Of a stretch of 64,000 nucleotides of DNA, positions 57,697-64,000 are shown one piece after another. The notes beneath the pieces are model-generated. The model was given only the letters and a program-made list of their open reading frames with translations. It searched no databases and was not told the DNA's origin. How positions within the stretch are numbered: position 1 is the stretch's first letter; each line of letters begins with the position of its first letter. A program made the translations under genes and the position numbers. This DNA comes from Clonostachys chloroleuca (lineage: Eukaryota > Ascomycota > Sordariomycetes > Hypocreales > Bionectriaceae): positions 12,214,001 through 12,278,000 of the forward strand of contig JBANAY010000003.1 in NCBI GenBank assembly GCA_037952775.1, given 5' to 3'.

Positions 57697-59456
57697 ATGC
57701 GCGAGACCTTGAGGCTGCAACGGCAGCTTCCGAGACTTCGGCTCACGGGAAGATATCGCACTTCATGTGCTCGCCAGTCGCATTTGCAACTCGAAAGAGC
57801 GCCGATATACAGCCTCGCCACTCGATCAATATCCCATAGCCGCTCCCTTTCACGACCCTCACGACCCTTCTCGGCTCTACTATGCTCGGCCATTTCTCGG
57901 CATCGAGCCTTTGCGACGGTCTCAAGCGTACAGGGCGATGGACTGGGACCATTACAAGAATATGATCGTCGTGTTGAAACGGGCGCATTGAGAAATGATG
58001 AGCACCAGAGAGGTAAACCATCACTCAGCGGTACGGTTAGCTGTATATGGAGCTGACATCAGGCCCAGGCATCATCGAGAATCTCCAGCATCTCCACGAC
58101 GAATTACGAAACTACCATGCGACGCCCGTGCAGCGCCCAAGCCTAGAGCTGCTTAAACCAGCCAAGAAGTCGGTATTCTCTTCCTTGTTTGGTCAACAAA
58201 AATCAAAGGAGAGTGCCATCGGCGAAATTCCTGCCGACTTGCCGAGGGGACTGTATCTGTATGGCGACGTGGGCAGCGGCAAGACCATGCTGATGGATCT
58301 GTTTTATGACACCCTCCCGCCCTCAGTCAAGACCAAGACTCGGATACACTTCCACAATTTTATGCAGGATGTGCATAGAAGGTTGCACAAACTGAAGATG
58401 GAGCATGGGACTGATGTCGATGCTGTACCGTTCGTCGCTGCAGACATCGCCCAGCAAGGAAATGTCCTGTGCTTTGACGAATTTCAATGCACAGACGTTG
58501 CAGATGCCATGATATTGAGAAGGTGAGGCGAGAGAAGAAGAAAAAAGTGAAGCCCTTTTACGTTCAGCATCGCTAACAGGCTTCCTAGATTAATGGAGTG
58601 TCTCATGTCCCATGGCGTGGTATTGGTGACGACCTCTAACCGTCACCCAGATGAACTGTACAAGAACGGTATCCAGAGAGAATCATTTATTCCTGCTATC
58701 ACCCTCCTCAAGACTCGTCTGCATGTCATCAACCTCGACTCGCCAACAGACTATCGCAAAATTCCTCGGCCACCATCTGATGTGTACCACACACCCCTTG
58801 ACAGTCACGCAAACTCTCACGCAGAGAAGTGGTTCCGCTTCCTTGGTGATGCAGAGAACCCCGAGCCGCATGCAGAGACCCAGTCAGTCTGGGGACGCGA
58901 TATCCTTGTCCCTCGTGTGAGTGGGCGGTGCGCCTGGTTCACCTTTGACGAGCTGATTAGGCAGCCCAAGTCAGCCGCCGACTACCTGGAGTTGGTACGG
59001 CATTACGACGCCTTCGTCGTCACTGATGTACCGGGAATGAACATCCAGCAGCGTGATTTAGCCCGCAGATTCATCACGTTCATCGACGCAGTATACGAGG
59101 GACACTCCAAGCTTGTCCTCACCACCGAGAAGCCACTCGCGGAACTCTTTGTTACCAAGGACGAGATTGCCGAAAGCCTTCTGAAGCAAAATCCAAAGAG
59201 CGGCTCTGACACTGTCGAGAAGTCAGCCGAGAATCTCATGGGAGATATCCAGAACAGCGTCGAGAAGCTGAAAGACTCGGATCTCTTTGCGGGTGCAGAG
59301 GAAGCGTTCGCCTTCGCTCGAGCACTTAGTCGCCTGAGCCACATGCAGAGCAAGGAATGGGTTGAGCGCGGACTGGGTCTGGAGTCGAAGGGCGGAAAGC
59401 CAGAGAAAGACAGCTGGACCAAGACCAGGAGCCGCCAGTACGAAGATTCCATGTAA
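57697..59456 (+). CDS. afg1: AFG1/LACE1-family mitochondrial ATPase
   Basis: AFG1-type AAA ATPases sit at the mitochondrial inner membrane and help degrade or extract unassembled respiratory subunits. Exons are 57697-58012, 58063-58522 and 58589-59456, giving 547 residues. The first 80 residues are rich in Arg, Ser and Leu with few acidic residues, a typical mitochondrial presequence. Walker A is [19 protein letters not shown], Walker B is [20 protein letters not shown], and the sensor-like [14 protein letters not shown] follows. Later come [24 protein letters not shown] and [21 protein letters not shown]. The end has a Glu/Lys-rich extension. The first intron is only 50 bp and leaves a usable in-frame Met behind it, but conserved [13 protein letters not shown] starts right at the junction. 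Confidence 0.93.
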
Positions 59457-59709
59457 TACAATCGTCAGCTTTTGAAGTCCGGCAGTTCGACAATGTGGCA
59501 TACAACTAGAGAGCGTTTACGACCCCTTTTCCGATGAAAGCATATTAGATCAGCCTTGATATCGATTGAATGAGAGACGGGATTTGTACATTTGAACATG
59601 AATATATACGTGCTATATAATCATATGACTACGAAACTAGAAAAGTTTACATGATTTCAAGTAACAGACTACTCTGTGAAGCCGTCTCGAATCACCCAAG
59701 TGACCTACC

Positions 59710-60525
59710 CTAAAGAAGCCCTGGGAACAGGATGTGAGGAACACTCTTCTTGAAATTCTGCCACTGTTCTCCATATCTGCTAGAACAATATGCATCCAAC
59801 TCCGGAATCGCGTTCTGGATGAAGTTCCAAACGAAGAAAGAGCCGCTGAGCAATCCCGCAGCCAGCCCAGAAGCGGCGACAAAGTAACCTGCCCTCCAGA
59901 TAGCAAATCCACCATAGTTGATGTGCCTTGCATACTGCCAGAGGCCGCGGGTCATGACCTTGCCTTTATTCTTCAGATCATCCTTGAACTTCTTGCGCTG
60001 AATTTCAGACACAAGTTCAGTCCCGAGTCCGAGTAGGTACAAGGTGGGACCGGCAATGTAGGGATAGGGGAGCGATGTCCCAGGGAAGCTCGGTGCAGTT
60101 GCTGAACTGGTTGCGCTGGCGAGGAGGAGGCCGGTACACAAGGTGTTGACGACACTGTTGAACACACTAATGGGGATGGCATTGGATACCGGGAACTCCT
60201 CCTTGGATACGAAAACAAGCCAGTAGATCTGCTTAGCTGTGGAACCAGCAGCCATCCCGAGGAGAAGGAGATGGGGAAGCGGTAGGTTCAGTCGGTCAAC
60301 GAGAGCCAAACCGGTTGAGGTGGACAGACCTAGGGCTCCGAACTGGCCGGGAGACACATAGTCGAGGCCTACGCGGTCGAGGATGGCCGTACCTGCGCCG
60401 GAAAGGAGCTGGTACTGGAGCAAGACATCCAGTGACCGGAGGCCCACGAACGTGAGGGTGCCTGCCGGGCTGGGCTTCTTGATCCCGCGGCGGATGAATT
60501 CATTCTTCCTCTCTTGTGAATCCAT
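59710..60525 (-). CDS. DUF1295-like polytopic membrane protein
   Basis: A single-exon 271-residue frame starts MDSQERKNEFIRRGIKKPSP. It has six or so hydrophobic segments and ends LFPGLL. The C-terminal half carries the signature of the DUF1295 / steroid 5-alpha-reductase-like group: GLWQYARHINYGG, followed by a helix and YGEQWQNFKKSVPHI. Proteins of this superfamily are reductases or methyltransferases of membrane lipids and prenylated substrates, but members of this subgroup are mostly uncharacterised, so no reaction is assigned. It converges with AFG1 with only 253 bp between stops. Confidence 0.85.
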   Translation of the reverse strand: MDSQERKNEFIRRGIKKPSPAGTLTFVGLRSLDVLLQYQLLSGAGTAILDRVGLDYVSPGQFGALGLSTSTGLALVDRLNLPLPHLLLLGMAAGSTAKQIYWLVFVSKEEFPVSNAIPISVFNSVVNTLCTGLLLASATSSATAPSFPGTSLPYPYIAGPTLYLLGLGTELVSEIQRKKFKDDLKNKGKVMTRGLWQYARHINYGGFAIWRAGYFVAASGLAAGLLSGSFFVWNFIQNAIPELDAYCSSRYGEQWQNFKKSVPHILFPGLL

Positions 60526-61242
60526 TTTGGGCGGTAGAACTATCAGGTTTTAACTGATAGAAGAGATGAGATGAGGGGAAAGATTGGATGAGGGGAAGCA
60601 ACTAACTTGAACATAATCGACCATGTTAAACTTAGACAAGACTGAACTCTAAGGAATTGCAAGGAAACGTTAAATATAGTGATGTCACAATATCGCAATT
60701 CTCCTCACCGTAAAGATGTTTCGCTACCATAGAGCTAAGCACACATATTCCTTGGTAGTGGGAAACAGATACATTTTATTGGACGTAAACGGGGGAGGAT
60801 CACTAAGGTGGCACTTGGCTGTCGCGAATCGATCTCAAGCCTCATGAGTAATCGCATCAATTAGTTGATGGGGATATAAATATACATTTCAACATACATT
60901 CATAGATATCCTTCATTGGTTCATAGCAACAGCCAAGAATCATATATGTGTTGTTACGTACTCACCTCCCGTTTACGGATCAACCTTCCCGATACCAGCC
61001 GGTACACGCAAAACCTATCCTTTTTAGATGCAATTTTTACAATAATTTGAGAATAAGAAGAAATCAGTCTAAGCTAAAGCTATCAAACCTTCATAACTTT
61101 TCACCTTGCCATCTAAAGGCCATCATCAAACAAACAAACAAAAGAAATCCGGTAGGGGGTGGTAGACAAAAGAAATAGACTGTGCTAGACTGAACCAGTT
61201 TTCCAACCTGGCAACCTCATCCTGGGCTGTCAACCAAGGCCG
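60526..61242. other. Intergenic
   Basis: Upstream of the DUF1295-like gene; AT-rich. No supportable gene or repeat was seen. Confidence 0.6.
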
Positions 61243-61680
61243 CTATATAGATCGTCGCGGCTTCTTGGTGGGGGTCTCCTGCTCCGATGTATGGCCGTCG
61301 GAAGAGCGTTTAGCCCCCCTCAATAAGCTACTAAAGCTGCTCGTGAGATTACGGACGATGCCGCCGATGGGACGAGCCTTGGGTGTAACATCCACTGTGG
61401 CCCCTTCAGGTAGAAGGTTAGGTTGAGGGTGAGGCTCGTCCGGAGGAGGCGCCGTGTAAACCAGCCCGCCAGCAGGGCCAGGATTCTGGTAAGGCGTCTG
61501 ATATGCAGCCGCGGCAGTATCGGGGGGCGTCCTGAGTCTACCACCCAGCTCAAGAAGAGCTCTCTCCACAGCAAAGTCGTCAGCTGCTGGCTCTTGATCA
61601 ATGGGACCGGGGGTCTGCGCCGTGGTACTCCGACTTGGGCGAATGGAACGAGCAGATTGGAAGTCATCATCGGGCTGCAA
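61243..61680 (-). pseudogene. C-terminal coding segment without a start; possible broken gene
   Basis: An open frame of about 145 codons ends ETPTKKPRRSI. It is Pro/Asp-rich, with a basic C-terminus like a nuclear-localisation signal, and includes PIGGIVRNLTSSFSSLLRG. It has no ATG start. Directly upstream, in the same frame, is TAA (61684-61686), and beyond it the frame reads on as coding-like sequence (HFNEAGDDDIYDRSDPIAKP, then DLFGVQIPIYPDG). The simplest reading is a gene broken by a stop. An alternative is an unusually short intron covering the stop (about 42 bp, 61675-61716), for which I see no branch site. A repeat copy lies 350 bp further upstream. I do not recognise the family. Confidence 0.5.
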
Positions 61681-62160
61681 CTCTTAACAACCATCGGGAT
61701 ATATAGGTATCTGCACGCCAAACAGGTCATCCTCGGAAGGCTTGGCAATAGGGTCAGATCGATCATAAATATCATCATCCCCTGCTTCGTTGAAATGTGT
61801 AAAGCCCGAGGTATACTTGGCACAATAAGATAGAAACAATAAACCTTAACTACTTTATAAGAGGTTTTACATTATAGTATTTATCTTATTTAGATACTTA
61901 CCAGTTGGATAGTTCTGTATCAAATTGTTTGTATGGGCCATATTTTATGTCACGCGCCTGCCATCCTTGAGAGTGCTACAGTTGGGATCGCCACCCTGTC
62001 TCCCGTGGACGGTTGCGTGCATAGGGTGTGTAGCATCGACGGTAATGGGAACCAATGGCTGCTCCATCGGCACTCTGAGATCGTTACACTGAGGCACAAA
62101 TCCTCAAGTGAGATCCTACGGTGCCAACACAGGCTAGCAGATGGACTCGCTGAATGACCC

Positions 62161-62370
62161 CAAGTGGGTGAGAAATGAGACTCCTAATGGAAAAGTTGGT
62201 TATTAATCAACTACTTTTTGTAGTGAATAGAGAGTTTCAGTAGTATAAAGGTAAAAGAAAGTAACAATAAATACAGTATCATGTATTATTGGGACTCAAT
62301 AATCTGATAATACTGCTTGAAAACGTGCAGCTTAATGGTTGAGTGTCTCAATTTCAATGTCACCCACTTG
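62161..62370 (-). mobile_element. Short inverted-repeat element, copy 6
   Basis: A 210-bp reverse copy with ends CAAGTGGGTGAGAAATG and TTTCAATGTCACCCACTTG. Flanking 5-mers GACCC and GCACC match at three of five bases. It shares TTGGTTATTAATCAACTACT and ATTGGGACTCAATAATCTG with the other copies. Confidence 0.82.
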
Positions 62371-64000
62371 GCACCTCAAGGGCGAAGGGGGAACCAAACA
62401 CTGCCTGTGACCCTCACGCAGTCTTACCTTGTCCCCCCTCACATTCTGGAAAAGAAAGAATTGATGTCCTGTTGGTGAACTATACGCTGTTGGCCTGGGT
62501 GGAGTGATTCGGGTGGATGCCTCCAGAAACATGATTCTGATCTGAGAGTTCCCAATCAAAATGGAAATTAAATTTACATGCTTACTACATGGTGACATGA
62601 ACTAGGTGGTGTGGGCTTGGCGCATTCAACCGCAAGTGGTTCACGATTTGAAATGTAACCCTACGGACATGGTTCTCGGTCTGTTCTGGGTGAGCACCGA
62701 GGTTCTGGTGGTGAGGGTGGGATGGGTTGGGCAAGAGACTAATATTAGAAGCATGTATTAATATTTGTTCATGTCCGAGAAGAGCAGTTCCCCACCCTGA
62801 GTAAGAGTAAGAGAGGATCCCCTGTCTGCCTATTTCATCCTTCATTGGCTTGTTATGAATGAGGACATGCCGAGCTTCGCCCAAAGCAGAACCAATTTTG
62901 CCATGATTGGAGAGGTGCCCAGCCAACACTTGCCAAGGGTTTTTTTTCTTGCCCAAAAAAAAATCAATAGTAATACTGACCAGGTGCTAATGTAATATAT
63001 GCGTGTGCTTTTGTGTTGGGCGTGATCTGTTGGTGGCGCCTCGAATCGATCAGGGATATCCGATGTTGGGAGTGCCTCAGATGACGTGCAATTGTGCGAC
63101 AAGCTCATCTCGAGGACGCGGCCTGGTGCATTTCATTAAGACGTCGCTTGTTTTGGAAGTCTTGAAACCATCCTTGGGCTTGTGTGCTTCCGTCATGTTG
63201 GTCGCCAGCCAGTCAAAGCCCCAGCAAGAGCATCATCGGGCTGAACAAGGGCGACCAGGGTCTCAGAAAGTCTCGGAGGTGGGCGTGTTCCACAATGGGA
63301 TGGAGCTGCCTGCCCCGTGTGTTCTGTCATAGTCTCCTGGGGTTAGAATTGCTGAATTCTAATGGAAGCTTGCCGGCGCAAGTTGAGGCTTGCGGGTGAT
63401 GGGAGACCAGCGTTTCAGAGGCCTACTAGCTTCCACCTTAGCCCCAGCCATATTGTTGACAGATCGGACCATCACCCCTAGTGGTCATTGCGAGTCATCC
63501 GGTAGTTGGCTTTTTATCATTGCGCAATGAGAATGCGGCGTTCTCGATGTTGATCGCGGCCAGATTCTCAAAAGCCAAGGGGGATCGCTCTTCTAGGGCT
63601 TCCTCCACGAGGCAATTAATTGCTGATGAGGTCATGCATGCTGGGGGGCAAGCAAACTAGACACCCATTCCAACCTGTTGGCTTTCATCCTGCAGAGGCT
63701 GGTGCGCTGCAGGCATTGCTTTTTTTAAACTGTGGTCACTGGCTCGTCTCGTAGGCCAAGCTGCTTTCAGACGGTGCTGGCAATTATAGAGCCATAGCGC
63801 GATAGCGCACCGGTGAGCTTACGCTCATCCACATTCTCCCTCTGGCCATCTTGCGGAGTCGCACGGAAGGATTGGCTAAGTCAGTAGGCCTCGACTGGGC
63901 TGAGTTGACTTGCGATCTAGTTGCATGTCTCACGCCTATAGTGCCATGCGGCTGGCCCAACTTGCGGTGCACGCATGCCATGGAACTGAATTTTCCTCCT
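62371..64000. other. Intergenic to window end
   Basis: About 1.6 kb with no supportable gene; frames of up to 123 codons have no family resemblance. A gene starting beyond the window cannot be excluded. Confidence 0.55.

Noticed and set aside
1..64000. tRNA, rRNA or CRISPR features
   Set aside because: By eye I found no T-loop/anticodon arrangement, rRNA block or regular spacer array; a covariance-model scan would settle the RNA genes.

Overview
This is a window of nuclear DNA from a filamentous ascomycete (Pezizomycotina). The evidence is short spliceosomal introns of about 50-180 bp with GTANGT-type donors and CTAAC/CTGAC-like branch sites, gene spacing of 0.3-9 kb, and a gene set typical of moulds: a fungal MscL channel, a SUR7-type membrane protein, a secreted GH76 enzyme, a polyQ Snf11-like factor and a fungal bZIP. 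I cannot name the species. No operons, viral genes, CRISPR arrays or rRNA/tRNA genes were recognised.

Layout: the 3' part of a Got1 vesicle protein (22-531, +); profilin (1187-1961, -); an 18-exon NAD synthetase (4012-7402, +); a 3 kb gap; a disordered 840-residue protein (10470-12992, +); Ykt6 SNARE (13740-14611, -), divergent from the giant Slh1/ASCC3 helicase (15372-21321, +); a Rab-family GTPase (21953-23018, -); a SUR7-like protein (26372-27492, +), convergent with a GH76 mannosidase-like enzyme (28491-29890, -); a GPI-anchored protein (31922-32821, -); fungal MscL (35025-35813, -); histidinol-phosphate aminotransferase (36854-38123, -); a glutamine-rich Snf11-like protein (40526-42255, +); a small membrane protein (43241-43594, -), divergent from PP4 phosphatase (44461-45905, +); a bZIP factor (48117-49052, -); an 8.6 kb gene-free stretch; and AFG1-type ATPase (57697-59456, +), convergent with a DUF1295-like membrane protein (59710-60525, -). 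Near 61.2-61.8 kb lies an incomplete or broken coding segment.

The genes are mostly unrelated housekeeping genes. Three act in membrane traffic (Got1, Ykt6, Rab), two at the cell surface (GH76, GPI protein), and single genes serve NAD and histidine synthesis.

The most notable non-gene signal is a family of six short AT-rich elements of 210-234 bp, scattered between genes. They end in CAAGTGGGTGAC / GTCACCCACTTG, lie in both orientations, and at least two have perfect 5-bp target duplications. They look like a non-autonomous inverted-repeat transposon family with no obvious superfamily. Three otherwise well-conserved genes (Slh1, Rab, GH76) each contain one single-base frame break in a G/C homopolymer. 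This points either to consensus errors or to real lesions.
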